Shown: positions 8,819 through 18,595 of the stretch, piece by piece
How positions within the stretch are numbered: position 1 is the stretch's first letter
Layout of the letters: each line of letters starts with the position of its first letter
From: Aggregatibacter kilianii
GTDB lineage: Bacteria; Pseudomonadota; Gammaproteobacteria; Enterobacterales; Pasteurellaceae
Direction of reading: 5' to 3'
Length of the DNA stretch: 50,897 bases
Assembly (NCBI RefSeq): GCF_003129965.1
Contig: NZ_NRCJ01000016.1
Span: forward strand, 1-50,897
Made by a program: the position numbers and the translations under genes
Notes under the pieces: model-generated
Seen by the model: only the letters and a program-made list of their open reading frames with translations
Databases searched by the model: none
What the model was told of the DNA's origin: nothing

Positions 8819-9892
8819 CTATTTACATTGCGCTTTAAACCGTAGCAAATGATCCAACAGCACAATTGCCATCATCGCCTCGGCGATCGGTACGGCTCGA
8901 ATGCCGACGCAAGGATCGTGGCGACCTTTCGTCACAACGTCCACCGGCTCATTGTTCACATTCACCGAGCGGCCCGGAATGGTAATGCTGGAAGTGGGTT
9001 TTAACGCAATGGTGGCAATAACCGGTTGCCCCGAACTGATCCCGCCAAGAATACCGCCGGCATGGTTGGAAAGGAAACCTTCGGGTGTCATTTCGTCACG
9101 ATGTTGACTCCCTTTTTGTTCCACCACGGCGAAACCGTCGCCGATTTCCACGCCTTTTACGGCGTTAATGCTCATTAAAGCGTGGGCTAAATCGGCATCC
9201 AGACGATCAAAGACCGGCTCGCCCAAGCCGACGGGCACGTTTTCCGCCACCACGGTGAGTTTCGCACCGATGGAATCCCCTTGTTTTTTAAGATCACGAA
9301 TCAATTCATCGAATTTTTCCACCGCACTTTCGTCAGGGCAGAAGAAAGGATTGCTATTGACTTTGTCCCAATCAATTTTGCCCACAATTTGTGGCGCAAT
9401 TTTCACATTGCCGATTTGGCTTAAAAAACCACGGACTTCGATGCCGAATTGTTCGCGTAAATATTTTTTCGCAATGGCGCCGGCAGCCACGCGCATGGCG
9501 GTTTCGCGGGCGGAAGAACGACCGCCGCCGCGATAATCGCGAATGCCGTATTTTTGCTGATAAGTAAAATCGGCGTGCCCTGGGCGGAAACGGTCTTTGA
9601 TGTCGCCGTAATCTTGCGAGCGTTGATCGGCGTTTTTGATGATCATGCCGATGCTGGTGCCGGTGGTTTTTCCTTCAAAGACACCGGATAAAATCTGTAC
9701 TTCGTCATCTTCGCGACGAGGTGTGGTGTAGCGGGACGTGCCCGGTTTGCGACGATCCAAATCCGGTTGAATGTCCGCTTCCGATAGTTCCATGTTCGGC
9801 GGTACGCCATCGACGATACAACCTAAAGCAATGCCGTGGGATTCACCGAAAGTGGTGACGCGAAATAATTGTCCGATGGTATTTCCTGCCAT
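8819..9892 (-). CDS. aroC: Chorismate synthase
   Basis: It makes chorismate from EPSP, the last step of the shikimate pathway, using reduced FMN. The start [18 protein letters not shown] is the family's N-terminal signature, and [10 protein letters not shown] (residues about 121-130) and RAVPIAEAM near the C-terminus are the other two. At 357 residues it is full length. It starts 11 bases after mscK ends and is followed by a palindromic repeat before mepA. Confidence 0.97.
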   Translation of the reverse strand: MAGNTIGQLFRVTTFGESHGIALGCIVDGVPPNMELSEADIQPDLDRRKPGTSRYTTPRREDDEVQILSGVFEGKTTGTSIGMIIKNADQRSQDYGDIKDRFRPGHADFTYQQKYGIRDYRGGGRSSARETAMRVAAGAIAKKYLREQFGIEVRGFLSQIGNVKIAPQIVGKIDWDKVNSNPFFCPDESAVEKFDELIRDLKKQGDSIGAKLTVVAENVPVGLGEPVFDRLDADLAHALMSINAVKGVEIGDGFAVVEQKGSQHRDEMTPEGFLSNHAGGILGGISSGQPVIATIALKPTSSITIPGRSVNVNNEPVDVVTKGRHDPCVGIRAVPIAEAMMAIVLLDHLLRFKAQCK

Positions 9893-9903
9893 GCTATTCT
9901 CTC

Positions 9904-12900
9904 TTAATTAGCCGAAATTGCGGCTTTCTGACTTGTTGATTTAGTTGATGTTTTGCCTAATTTTGTTAGGTCGATAAACGGGATTTCTTCGCCCGTATCA
10001 TTATTTTTGATGAAAATATCCAACTGATTGAAAGCGATATCCACGTTATTTTCCGCAAACAATTCATTAATGCGACGGTTTAATGCATCAATAGTGTTGG
10101 TACGTTCGGATAATTGAGACACATAAACACGCAATTCATGATCCAAGGTGCTGGCACCGAAACTCAGGAATAAGGCGCGCGGTTCAGGATCTTTCATCAC
10201 ATTATCCTGCTCGCTTGCCGCTTGTAACAGCAAACGTTTCACCAATTCCAAATCAGAACCGTACGCCACACCGATAGAAATAACCAAACGGGTTACGGTA
10301 TTGGAAAGCGCCCAGTTAATCACCTGCCCTGTCACAAAGGATTTGTTTGGTACAATCACTTCTTTACGATCAGCGTCAATCAGTGTGATAGCACGAATTC
10401 GAATCTTCGCCACCGTACCGGTAACACCGTTAATTGTGACGGTATCGCCGACCCGAATCGGGCGTTCAAACAAGAGAATAATGCCGGACACGAAGTTCGC
10501 AAAGATTTCCTGCATACCGAAACCCAGACCAACGGAAAGTGCGGCGAATAACCATTGTAATTTTGACCACGACATGCCCAGTGTTGCAAACGCCCAGGCA
10601 CCGCCGATGGCAACCAGAATATAGGTCAGTAAGGTGTTAATGGTATAAGGTGTGCCTTGCGACAGTTTGACCCGAGAGAAAAACAGCACCTCTAAAATCC
10701 CCGGGATATTGCGCACCAGAATGTAGGTAATGCTGATAATCACCAGCGCCACAATCAGGTTAAATAACGAGATACTCTCGGTGACAACGCCTGCTTCCGT
10801 GGTGGAAATCTGTTGCCAAAGGGTAATGTCGCGTAAGTAACTCGCCACCGTGACTAAATCCGACCACACATAATAGAGCATGGCAAACAATGCCGTCCAG
10901 ATGAATAAATCGGCGAAACTTAATAATTGACTGCGCACCTGATTCAGCGCCAAGCCTTCTTCCTGTTCGGTAATCATCACCACGTCATCGGAAGGTGAGC
11001 CGTCGTTGGAATCCGCTTGTTTTTGCTGGCGTTTTTCCTGCAAACGACGATACGCCAGACGACGGGATGCCACGGTAATAGCACGATAAACCGTATGTCG
11101 TGCAAGGGACCAAACCACCCAAGCAATATAGGTATTAATAATATGCGAAATCAGATTTAACGCAGTGTAATAATACCCCAACACAACCAGTACGATTAAT
11201 CCGACCGGTGCCAAACGCAACAGAATCCGTATGATTTTCAGAATGATTTTATCGCGATTATCCTGAGTACCGTTACCAAAAGTATTCACCGCCCGGTTAA
11301 AGCGCGGCGCAATAATGGCAATACAGAAGCCGAGAGCAACAATGGTATTAATTTCACCTAAAATATCATTGGCAAGCCCGCTGTCCATAACATTGCTGAA
11401 AACGGAGGTGTTCAGCAATAAAACCACAGCAACAATAATTCGTTTGGTAATGGATTGGAATTTCTCTGCCGATTCTTGTGAAAAACCGAAATGGCGGACC
11501 AAAATACCGTTCGGTCGCAATACCGCCAGCAGAAAGCTAAAGAACCACCAATAACCCGCCATGCTTAAGGACCACTGCCAAAACTCAGCCGGATTGCGGA
11601 AGAAGAAAAAGCCGAGCAGCTGGCAAATTGCCAGAAACCATAGAGTACCGGATAAAGACAAAATCGCCGTGTAAAACAGCGCAATCGGCGTATGCCACTG
11701 GCTGTCGGAACGTAACGTATTGATTTCCCCGTTAATCAAGGCAAGGCGATGTTTGATCGCCGGTTTGAATTTAAAAATAATCCCGCCAATTACCACCAAA
11801 ATAAACACATAGGTCAACAAATACGGCAGATTGTCGAAATTTGTCGGAAAGCCGAGCTTTTTAGCAATGCCGTCAAATTGCGCACCTAAGGACATCGGTA
11901 AGGTTTTGAACCAGTCCAGATTAATCGGGTTATTACTTTTTACCCAGAAGCTTTGCTGATCCAGTTTTGCCTGAATCTGATCACTGATTTGGGTAATTTG
12001 CTGCTGTGTCAGCTCTAAAGAGATAGCTAAATTTAACTGATTGTTTAACGACTTAATCACATCAGAAGCAATCTTTCGGCGCTCTGTCAGCAAATTGGTT
12101 AATTGCGTTTTTTCCGTATCGGTGAAGGTTTGATTTTCATCCGCCTGAACCTTAGTCACATAAGCGTCTAAATCATATAGCTCGTTACGGCGCTGGGTAA
12201 TATCAAAAATCTGCACCCGCAAATCGGCGATTTGTTTCGATAACCCTTGGATATTTAAGTTTGTCGGCAGCTTTTGTTTTTGTAACTGAATAATGCGCGA
12301 TAACACCAAGGTGCCCTGTAACGCACTGATTTGTTCGTCGATGGTGCGTTGGGTTTGCGTTAAATTTTCCAGCACATTACGCATACGCAATTCATCTTGC
12401 GTCAACGTATTGGTTTTTTCCGTTTGCTCCAACAAAAATTGGCTCAACTGCGCATTACGATCCAGTTCTTTCTGAATAAAATTATTTTTAACCGCACTTT
12501 GCTGTTGCTGCTGTGCCTGCTCTACCTGATTTTGTGACTGTGCCAGATTCTTTTGGTTAATCACCTCCTGAATCACCGCCAGCTGTTGTTGTTGCACCTG
12601 CACACGAACACTCAGCAAATCATAACGACTTTGATACAACACCGTGAGCTGGTCGCTATTTCTCAATAAGAATTGATTGTAGGCATTGCGCAGATCGATC
12701 AGTTGTAATTCCAACTGATATTGTTGCTTCAACGTCGCACCGGTGGCGGCTTCAGCAAGTTTTTGATTGAGTTCCTGCGTGCGTTTTAAGTTATTCGCCA
12801 AGGTGGTTTGCGCCCGCTCGGACACAGAACTTTGCCCCGCCAATAGACCATTCACCACATTCAGTGCAGATTGCGTATCCTGCTGCTGATTGTTCAGTTT

Positions 12901-13281
12901 TTCAAAAGAAGATTGCAACGACGTCAGGCTGGCTGATTTATAATCATCGGCGCTTGCCGTATTCAGTTGTTTTTTGAGATTTTGTAAATCCGTAGTGTCT
13001 TTTTGGATTTCCGCGTCTGCGCCGTTAATGGTTGCCTGTAAATCATCATTGGCTTTTTGTTGCGCCTGAATTTGTTGCAATAAATCCAAGGATCCTTGCA
13101 AGTTGGCGACTAATGTTTTTTTATCGTCGCCGTCAGGCAATTTTTGTGCGGCGGCAAGATCCGCCTTAAGGCTTTTTTCCGTCGGCAGGGAATTATTCTG
13201 ATCGGCAAATGCACTTTGCGAAACGGCAATATTCAACAATAATACGGCGCAAAGTGCGGTCAAAAAAGAACTTATTTTCAT
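9904..13281 (-). CDS. mscK: Potassium-dependent mechanosensitive channel MscK/KefA
   Basis: A large inner-membrane osmotic safety valve. A signal peptide (residues 1-25, ending QSAFAD) precedes a long Gln-rich coiled-coil periplasmic region. Many membrane segments follow, and then the MscS pore and beta domain with [20 protein letters not shown] and [17 protein letters not shown]. The length of 1125 residues is typical of MscK. I prefer the ATG at 13281, just after the menE stop and with AGGA 6 bases upstream, over the in-frame codon at 13308. H. influenzae keeps the same order, mscK before aroC. Confidence 0.9.
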   Translation of the reverse strand: MKISSFLTALCAVLLLNIAVSQSAFADQNNSLPTEKSLKADLAAAQKLPDGDDKKTLVANLQGSLDLLQQIQAQQKANDDLQATINGADAEIQKDTTDLQNLKKQLNTASADDYKSASLTSLQSSFEKLNNQQQDTQSALNVVNGLLAGQSSVSERAQTTLANNLKRTQELNQKLAEAATGATLKQQYQLELQLIDLRNAYNQFLLRNSDQLTVLYQSRYDLLSVRVQVQQQQLAVIQEVINQKNLAQSQNQVEQAQQQQQSAVKNNFIQKELDRNAQLSQFLLEQTEKTNTLTQDELRMRNVLENLTQTQRTIDEQISALQGTLVLSRIIQLQKQKLPTNLNIQGLSKQIADLRVQIFDITQRRNELYDLDAYVTKVQADENQTFTDTEKTQLTNLLTERRKIASDVIKSLNNQLNLAISLELTQQQITQISDQIQAKLDQQSFWVKSNNPINLDWFKTLPMSLGAQFDGIAKKLGFPTNFDNLPYLLTYVFILVVIGGIIFKFKPAIKHRLALINGEINTLRSDSQWHTPIALFYTAILSLSGTLWFLAICQLLGFFFFRNPAEFWQWSLSMAGYWWFFSFLLAVLRPNGILVRHFGFSQESAEKFQSITKRIIVAVVLLLNTSVFSNVMDSGLANDILGEINTIVALGFCIAIIAPRFNRAVNTFGNGTQDNRDKIILKIIRILLRLAPVGLIVLVVLGYYYTALNLISHIINTYIAWVVWSLARHTVYRAITVASRRLAYRRLQEKRQQKQADSNDGSPSDDVVMITEQEEGLALNQVRSQLLSFADLFIWTALFAMLYYVWSDLVTVASYLRDITLWQQISTTEAGVVTESISLFNLIVALVIISITYILVRNIPGILEVLFFSRVKLSQGTPYTINTLLTYILVAIGGAWAFATLGMSWSKLQWLFAALSVGLGFGMQEIFANFVSGIILLFERPIRVGDTVTINGVTGTVAKIRIRAITLIDADRKEVIVPNKSFVTGQVINWALSNTVTRLVISIGVAYGSDLELVKRLLLQAASEQDNVMKDPEPRALFLSFGASTLDHELRVYVSQLSERTNTIDALNRRINELFAENNVDIAFNQLDIFIKNNDTGEEIPFIDLTKLGKTSTKSTSQKAAISAN

Positions 13282-13283
13282 AC

Positions 13284-14717
13284 TTATCCTAATTGCTTCG
13301 CCAGCCAATCCGCCAGCGTTTTGCGTGAAACTTTAATGGCGCCGTCGGTTAAATTTGACGGCAATTCATAATAGGCAACAGGTTGTTTAAATCGTTCCAA
13401 CCGCCCTTGTAAAAATTCGCGCAGATTTTCCACCGCACTTTTTGAGGTTTCGCGCCATTCAATCAGCGCAACCGGGCGCTGACCAAATTCTGTGTCGGCG
13501 ACAGGCAACACAAAAACCTGTTTGACAACATCGGACTGCAAAATTAGCTTTTCAATCTCCTCCGGCTGAATATTTTCCCCGCCGGAAATAAACATATTAT
13601 CAATTCGCCCTGAAATCACAAGCTCGCCATCCAGCCATCGCCCTTTATCTTTAGTAGCGAACCAACCTTGTTCATTGAGCAGTGAAATCACTTTTCCCTG
13701 TTGCCAATAGCCCATTGCCAATCCGGCTCCACGCAACCAAATTTCTTCATTATGCAGGCAATATTCACGCCCAGCTAAAGGCTGCCCCACGCCGATTTTT
13801 TCATCGCTTTCTTTCGCGAACACCGTGGACGCCATTTCCGTCATGCCGTAACCGGAATAACTTTTGATACCAAGACGCTGCAAAGCTTGCGTGAGTGCTA
13901 ACGGAATATACGCACCGCCAAGCAACACCGCCTGCGTTCTTACTTCCGCCGGAGCTTCCTGCAAATATTGTAACCAGCGCTGTACTTGGGTCGGCACTAA
14001 AGAAGCATGAGTAACCAGATTCACGGCGGCATAAAAATCTTCACCGGGTAGCACTAAGGTCGCGCCGCTTGTGAGCCAACGCCACACAATCCCTTGCCCC
14101 GATACATGGTATAACGGCAGGGAAAGCAACCACGAATTCTCCGCGCCGAAATGCATCAATTCACACACACCAAGAGCATTATCCCAATGCGCCTGCACAT
14201 TATGCACCACGGCTTTGGGTAAGCCTGTGGAACCGGAAGTGAGGGTCATGGTTGCCGGCTGTAAAAAATCAGGCATAACATCGTCAACATGTTTAAGTTG
14301 ATTCGCCTGTGCCATGGCATCGGAGAAGGTTAAAAAGCACTTGAAAAAACGTTGTTTTTTGTGACCGCACTTTTGTTGCTCGGCGATAAATTTGTCTTGT
14401 TCTGCAGTAAAGAAAAAATCAATATGATTGGCTTGGCAAAGTTCAATACGCTTTTCCATCGGGAACATGGGATTGAGCATTAGCACCCGCGCGCCTACTT
14501 GAATTGCCGCCAAATAAAATAGCACCAGCTCAAGACTGTTTTTTCCGCACAATGCGACGCCACTTTGCTGCTCAATGCCTAATTGTTGTAAATAAGCGGA
14601 AATTTGCTGCGTTTTTTCGGTAAGTTGGCGCCATGTAAAAGCGTCGCCTTGCAAAACTTGCAAGGCGATTCGTTCGGAAAAGAAGGGAGATTGTGCAAAT
14701 TTGCTGCCAAGCGCCAT
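13284..14717 (-). CDS. menE: o-Succinylbenzoate-CoA ligase
   Basis: An acyl-adenylate ligase that activates o-succinylbenzoate in menaquinone synthesis. The AMP-binding P-loop is TLTSGSTGLPK (residues about 158-168), followed by YSGYGMTEMAS. The hinge and C-terminal domain contain GRIDNMFISGGENIQPEEIE. The length of 477 residues is near the family's normal size. It lies 5 bases after seqA and abuts mscK, the same order as in H. influenzae. Assignment to MenE over other ligases rests on this context as well as the motifs. Confidence 0.85.
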   Translation of the reverse strand: MALGSKFAQSPFFSERIALQVLQGDAFTWRQLTEKTQQISAYLQQLGIEQQSGVALCGKNSLELVLFYLAAIQVGARVLMLNPMFPMEKRIELCQANHIDFFFTAEQDKFIAEQQKCGHKKQRFFKCFLTFSDAMAQANQLKHVDDVMPDFLQPATMTLTSGSTGLPKAVVHNVQAHWDNALGVCELMHFGAENSWLLSLPLYHVSGQGIVWRWLTSGATLVLPGEDFYAAVNLVTHASLVPTQVQRWLQYLQEAPAEVRTQAVLLGGAYIPLALTQALQRLGIKSYSGYGMTEMASTVFAKESDEKIGVGQPLAGREYCLHNEEIWLRGAGLAMGYWQQGKVISLLNEQGWFATKDKGRWLDGELVISGRIDNMFISGGENIQPEEIEKLILQSDVVKQVFVLPVADTEFGQRPVALIEWRETSKSAVENLREFLQGRLERFKQPVAYYELPSNLTDGAIKVSRKTLADWLAKQLG

Positions 14718-14722
14718 AAGAA

Positions 14723-15340
14723 TTAATTTGCCGTAAAAAATGACCGCACTTGATCAATTAACTGCGTCGGCAAATGCATGGACTGCATAGCCCCTTCCAA
14801 CATGAGCATTTTACGACCGCTGTTGGTATTGGTAATCACCCAATATGGCGTGTCGGGGATTTGTTTCGGTTTGGTGTGATTACCCGCCATCAGCAATGTG
14901 CCTTCATCACGGGCGAAATAGACACGGGTGCGCCCCTGCAAAGATTCCGTAGCAAGCGCGAAACCTTCCGGATTGGTGCGGTATAAAATTGTCAAAATAG
15001 CCAAGAAACGAATCACCGCTTTGTTTTCCTGCTTAAATTCTTCGGAATTCAATAAGGCTTCCAGTTTTGTAATGGTTTTTTGCATGACTTCGTCAGACTG
15101 TTTTCTGGCCACCGGTTTATGAATTTCTTCTTCAAACATCGCCGTTTGTTCGGTTGTTTCGTCTTTCGCGTCTGACGCGGCTGTGGCGGGAAGCGGCGCA
15201 TTTTCCGGTAAACTGAAATAGGCATTGCGCGGGGAAAGGTTTAATAAGCGACGTAAAATATCCGATGCACTTTCGCCAATAGATTGCGTGTTGCCGGCAA
15301 TATATTGATAAAGTTCTTCGTCCACTTCGATAATTTTCAT
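14723..15340 (-). CDS. seqA: Negative regulator of replication initiation SeqA
   Basis: It binds hemimethylated GATC sites and sequesters oriC. The N-terminal oligomerisation segment MKIIEVDEELYQYIAG is characteristic. The C-terminal DNA-binding domain contains RVYFARDE and the TNTNSGRKM block. At 205 residues it is slightly longer than E. coli SeqA (181), the extra length lying in the linker at residues about 45-80. It heads the leftward seqA-menE-mscK-aroC run and diverges from ybfF. Confidence 0.93.
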   Translation of the reverse strand: MKIIEVDEELYQYIAGNTQSIGESASDILRRLLNLSPRNAYFSLPENAPLPATAASDAKDETTEQTAMFEEEIHKPVARKQSDEVMQKTITKLEALLNSEEFKQENKAVIRFLAILTILYRTNPEGFALATESLQGRTRVYFARDEGTLLMAGNHTKPKQIPDTPYWVITNTNSGRKMLMLEGAMQSMHLPTQLIDQVRSFFTAN

Positions 15341-15426
15341 TTTCTCTCTCCACTTGCTTGATCTATTTACGCTTTTGGCACATTATAGCGGGCTATTAAT
15401 AAATTCTCTAGCTCAAAATTAAGCCG

Positions 15427-16212
15427 ATGCAAAAATTACTTAACTTCCAATTTAACGAATTAAAACAAGCAATTAACAAACCCGTTCTGGTTTTTATTCA
15501 TGGTTTATTCGGCGATATGAATAACTTAGGCGTGATTGCCCGTGCATTTAGCGACGATTATTCCATTTTGCGGATAGATTTGCGCAATCACGGCTTGAGT
15601 TTTCACAGCGAAGAAATGAACTACGATCTAATGGCGGAAGATGTGTTTGAGGTCATTCAATCGCTAGATATTCGTGAAGTGATTTTAATGGGGCATTCCA
15701 TGGGCGGTAAAACAGTGATGGTATTGGCGGCGAATTTTCCTGACTTGGTGAAAGGTTTGGTGGTGATCGATATTGCGCCCATTGCTTACGGCGAACACAG
15801 ACATGATGACGTATTCAGCGGCTTGTTTGCAGTAAAAAACGCCCAACCTCATAGCCGACAGGAGGCAAAACCGATTCTCGCCCAATATCTTCAAGACGAA
15901 AGCGTGCAACAATTTATGTTGAAATCCTTTGAGCCCGCAAGCACCGAACGTTTTCGCTTTAATTTAACCGCACTTAAACGCAATTACCTTAACCTGATGG
16001 GCTGGCAAACCCGTCATATACCTCAACCTTGTTTGTTCATCAAAGGCGGTAATTCGTCCTATATTTTGCCTGAATATACCGACCGCATTTTAGCCCAATG
16101 TCCGCAAGCAACCTCCTTTACCATTAACGGTAGCGATCACTGGGTTCATGCCGAAAAACCGCAGTTCGTGATTCGCGCGATCACAAACTTTCTAAATAAA
16201 ATTAATAGCTAA
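15427..16212 (+). CDS. ybfF: YbfF-like alpha/beta-hydrolase (acyl-CoA esterase family)
   Basis: The alpha/beta-hydrolase fold is clear. The oxyanion block HGLFGD is at residues 25-30, the nucleophile elbow GHSMGGK has Ser91, and the catalytic His lies in SDHWVH near residue 238. E. coli YbfF hydrolyses palmitoyl-CoA and malonyl-CoA in vitro; the physiological substrate is not established. It is divergent from seqA and upstream of ybfE-fldA-fur, as in enterics and Haemophilus. No strong ribosome site precedes the ATG. Confidence 0.85.
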   Translation: MQKLLNFQFNELKQAINKPVLVFIHGLFGDMNNLGVIARAFSDDYSILRIDLRNHGLSFHSEEMNYDLMAEDVFEVIQSLDIREVILMGHSMGGKTVMVLAANFPDLVKGLVVIDIAPIAYGEHRHDDVFSGLFAVKNAQPHSRQEAKPILAQYLQDESVQQFMLKSFEPASTERFRFNLTALKRNYLNLMGWQTRHIPQPCLFIKGGNSSYILPEYTDRILAQCPQATSFTINGSDHWVHAEKPQFVIRAITNFLNKINS

Positions 16213-16250
16213 TACGAATCCAAATAGAATTTCATTTAGTAAGGAAATTA

Positions 16251-16257
16251 TGGTATA
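16251..16257 (+). promoter_or_regulatory. Possible promoter -10 for ybfE-fldA-fur
   Basis: GTATAGT preceded by TG resembles an extended -10 element, with a weak TTTCAT-like -35 about 18 bases upstream. It lies in the 137-base gap between ybfF and ybfE. Confidence 0.3.
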
Positions 16258-16278
16258 GTTCATCACAAATTTCGTTGT

Positions 16279-16293
16279 GGCTTATCATTATCA
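16279..16293. promoter_or_regulatory. Candidate Fur box
   Basis: The reverse strand reads GTGATAATGATAAGC, which fits the first two GATAAT units of the Fur consensus with one mismatch; the third unit is poor. It lies upstream of ybfE-fldA-fur and just after the possible -10, so Fur autoregulation is plausible. Confidence 0.4.
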
Positions 16294-16349
16294 CTTCTCG
16301 AATAATTCTCTTTATTCAAGAGTGAATTAACGCGCCAGTGGTTCAAAAA

Positions 16350-16628
16350 ATGGCAAAACAAGATTCTGACTGCATTACTTTAGATTTATTTAGCGAGATT
16401 CGTAAAGTTGGGCGTCCAAAAACCAATCCACTGAGTCGGGAACAACAAATTCGGATTAACAAACGCAATCAGTTAAAACGCGACAAATCCAGCGGATTAA
16501 AGCGCGTCGAATTGAAGTTGCATACGGATTTGGTTCAACAATTAGAAGATTTAGCATCAACGCAAAACCTGAATCGTTCCGAATTAATCGTAACAATTTT
16601 ACAAAATTATTTTAACGTTAAGAAATAG
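16350..16628 (+). CDS. ybfE: YbfE-like small DNA-binding protein (LexA-regulated in E. coli)
   Basis: This 92-residue basic protein matches E. coli YbfE along its length: LDLFSEIRKVGRPKTNPLSR, INKRNQLKRDK and a C-terminal ribbon-helix-helix-like segment LNRSELIVTILQNYF. I chose the ATG at 16350 because the protein then begins MAKQ like its relatives, rather than the GTG at 16338. It is 8 bases upstream of fldA. In E. coli the gene belongs to the LexA regulon, but I see no LexA box here. The molecular function is unknown. Confidence 0.8.
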   Translation: MAKQDSDCITLDLFSEIRKVGRPKTNPLSREQQIRINKRNQLKRDKSSGLKRVELKLHTDLVQQLEDLASTQNLNRSELIVTILQNYFNVKK

Positions 16629-16636
16629 GTAACAAG

Positions 16637-17161
16637 ATGGCTGTTGTCGGCTTATTTTATGGTAGTGACACGGGCAATACGGAAAATATTGCCAAAATGA
16701 TTCAAAAACAATTAGGTAGCGAATTAGTTGATATTCGTGACATCGCAAAAAGCAGTAAAGAAGACATTGAGGCTTATGATTTCCTGCTGTTTGGTATTCC
16801 CACTTGGTATTACGGTGAAGCGCAGTGCGATTGGGACGATTTCTTCCCGACATTGGAACAAATTGATTTTACGGACAAACTTGTGGCGATTTTCGGTTGC
16901 GGCGATCAGGAAGATTACGCGGACTATTTCTGCGACGCCATGGGCACCGTGCGTAATATTATCGAACCGCACGGCGCGATTATCGTTGGAAACTGGCCGA
17001 CCGAAGGCTACAGTTTTGAATCTTCGCAAGCCTTAATCGATGAAAATACCTTTGTCGGCTTATGCATCGATGAAGATCGCCAACCTGAATTAACATCCGA
17101 ACGTGTAAATAAATGGGTTAAACAAGTCTATGAAGAGATGTGTTTAGCCGAGTTAGCTTAA
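16637..17161 (+). CDS. fldA: Flavodoxin 1
   Basis: An FMN-binding electron carrier of the cytoplasm. The phosphate loop GSDTGNTEN is at residues 9-17, and the isoalloxazine-binding loops are in PTWYYGEAQCDWDDF and FGCGDQEDYADYFCDAMG. The 174-residue length and the loop insertion mark it as a long-chain flavodoxin. AGGT lies 7 bases before the start. It sits directly upstream of fur, the conserved gammaproteobacterial pair. Confidence 0.95.
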   Translation: MAVVGLFYGSDTGNTENIAKMIQKQLGSELVDIRDIAKSSKEDIEAYDFLLFGIPTWYYGEAQCDWDDFFPTLEQIDFTDKLVAIFGCGDQEDYADYFCDAMGTVRNIIEPHGAIIVGNWPTEGYSFESSQALIDENTFVGLCIDEDRQPELTSERVNKWVKQVYEEMCLAELA

Positions 17162-17179
17162 TAGCAAAAAGGAGCTGTT

Positions 17180-17620
17180 ATGTCTGAAGAAAATATCAAA
17201 TTATTGAAAAAAGTGGGATTAAAAATTACGGAACCCCGTTTAACCATTCTCGCTTTAATGCAAAAACACAGAGAGCACCATTTTTCTGCTGAAGACGTTT
17301 ACAAAATGTTATTGGAAAACGGTGAAGACATTGGTTTGGCTACGGTGTATCGCGTATTAAACCAATTCGATGAAGCAAAAATTTTGATTCGTCACAATTT
17401 TGAAGGCAATAAATCGGTTTTTGAATTGGCACCGACCCAACACCACGATCACATCATCTGTACCGATTGCGGAAAGGTGTTTGAATTCAATGATGAATTA
17501 ATTGAAAGTCGCCAAAAAGAAATCAGTAAGCAACACGGCATTGAGCTTTCCAGCCACAGCCTGTATCTTTACGGCAAATGTAGTGACATTCATCACTGCG
17601 CAGAAAATAATAAAAAATAA
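17180..17620 (+). CDS. fur: Ferric uptake regulator
   Basis: An Fe(II)-dependent repressor. The winged helix fills residues about 15-70, followed by the metal site HHDH (88-91) and the zinc pair C94/C97. The C-terminal histidines form the tail HCAENNKK. The length is 146 residues, standard for Fur. It follows fldA by 18 bases with an AGGAG site and ends at a strong terminator. Confidence 0.96.
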   Translation: MSEENIKLLKKVGLKITEPRLTILALMQKHREHHFSAEDVYKMLLENGEDIGLATVYRVLNQFDEAKILIRHNFEGNKSVFELAPTQHHDHIICTDCGKVFEFNDELIESRQKEISKQHGIELSSHSLYLYGKCSDIHHCAENNKK

Positions 17621-17628
17621 TCACAAGA

Positions 17629-17660
17629 AAGGCGGTTTCAAAACCGCCTTATTTTTATTT
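17629..17660 (+). terminator. Rho-independent terminator after fur
   Basis: The arms AAGGCGGTTT and AAACCGCCTT enclose a 2-base loop and are followed by ATTTTTATTT. It ends the ybfE-fldA-fur message and may also serve ubiG from the other side. Confidence 0.85.
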
Positions 17661-17689
17661 CTAAAAACACATCAAAAAACGACCGCACT

Positions 17690-18418
17690 TTACTTCACCA
17701 AACGAAACGCCGCCATGTAATTGGCGCTCACATCTTTGTTTAACCAAAAATGACCGCTTAACGGATTGTAGTGATATCCCGCCATATCGACACATTCTAA
17801 CTTCGCTTTATCGCTCCATGCTAATAATTCTGCCGGTTTGATGAACTTATCATAATCATGTGTCCCTTTCGGTAACATTTTCAACACATATTCCGCCCCT
17901 AATACCACCAATGCCCAAGCTTTCAAGGTGCGATTAATCGTGGAAAGAAACAGTACGCCGTTCGGCTTTAATAATTTTGCACAGCTTTCGATAATAGATT
18001 CCGGTGAGGGTACATGTTCCAGCATTTCCATGCAGGTAATCACATCAAATCCATACTGAGACGCATCACCCGCCGCCAAAAGTGCGGCGTTTTTTTTCAC
18101 TAAATCTTCAATGGTGATCTGCTGATAATCAATATTTACCCCCTGCTCCGCCGCATGGGATTTCGCAACGGCTAACGGCGCTTGCGACATATCGATTCCT
18201 GTAACAACCGCCCCCTGCTTTGCCATAGCTTCCGATAAAATCCCGCCGCCACAGCCGACATCCAGCACTTTTTTACCGAACAATCCGTCGGCTTGTTGCA
18301 TAATATAATGTAAACGTAGCGGATTGAGTTGATGAATCGGCTTAAAATCGCCGTTGGGATCCCACCAGCTTGTCGCCATTTTTTCAAATTTATCAAGTTC
18401 TTGCTGATCAATATTCAT
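17690..18418 (-). CDS. ubiG: Ubiquinone biosynthesis O-methyltransferase
   Basis: It performs both O-methylations of ubiquinone synthesis using SAM. Motif I DVGCGGG is at residues 53-59, the N-terminus has [19 protein letters not shown], and the membrane-binding region includes the HDYDKFIKP segment, all typical of UbiG. The length of 242 residues is normal. It diverges from gyrA, as it does in E. coli. Confidence 0.95.
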   Translation of the reverse strand: MNIDQQELDKFEKMATSWWDPNGDFKPIHQLNPLRLHYIMQQADGLFGKKVLDVGCGGGILSEAMAKQGAVVTGIDMSQAPLAVAKSHAAEQGVNIDYQQITIEDLVKKNAALLAAGDASQYGFDVITCMEMLEHVPSPESIIESCAKLLKPNGVLFLSTINRTLKAWALVVLGAEYVLKMLPKGTHDYDKFIKPAELLAWSDKAKLECVDMAGYHYNPLSGHFWLNKDVSANYMAAFRLVK

Positions 18419-18540
18419 GATGATGCTCTATGTTGAATTAAACGCGCCTAGTTTAGCAAAAAACGGAAAAAATATCCCCAAAAACCACCGCACTTTTATT
18501 GCATAAACCGAGATTTTCCTTAGGGGAAAATGCCTTTCTA

Positions 18541-18549
18541 TGCTATAAT
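18541..18549 (+). promoter_or_regulatory. gyrA promoter, extended -10
   Basis: TGCTATAAT is a perfect TATAAT with the TGN extension, 47 bases upstream of the gyrA ATG. A -35 is not obvious, as is common with extended -10 promoters. AGGAAG at 18584-18589 is the ribosome site. Confidence 0.6.
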
Positions 18550-18595
18550 CACGCCAATTTTTTTACTATTAAATTCAATCATTAGGAAGTTCTAA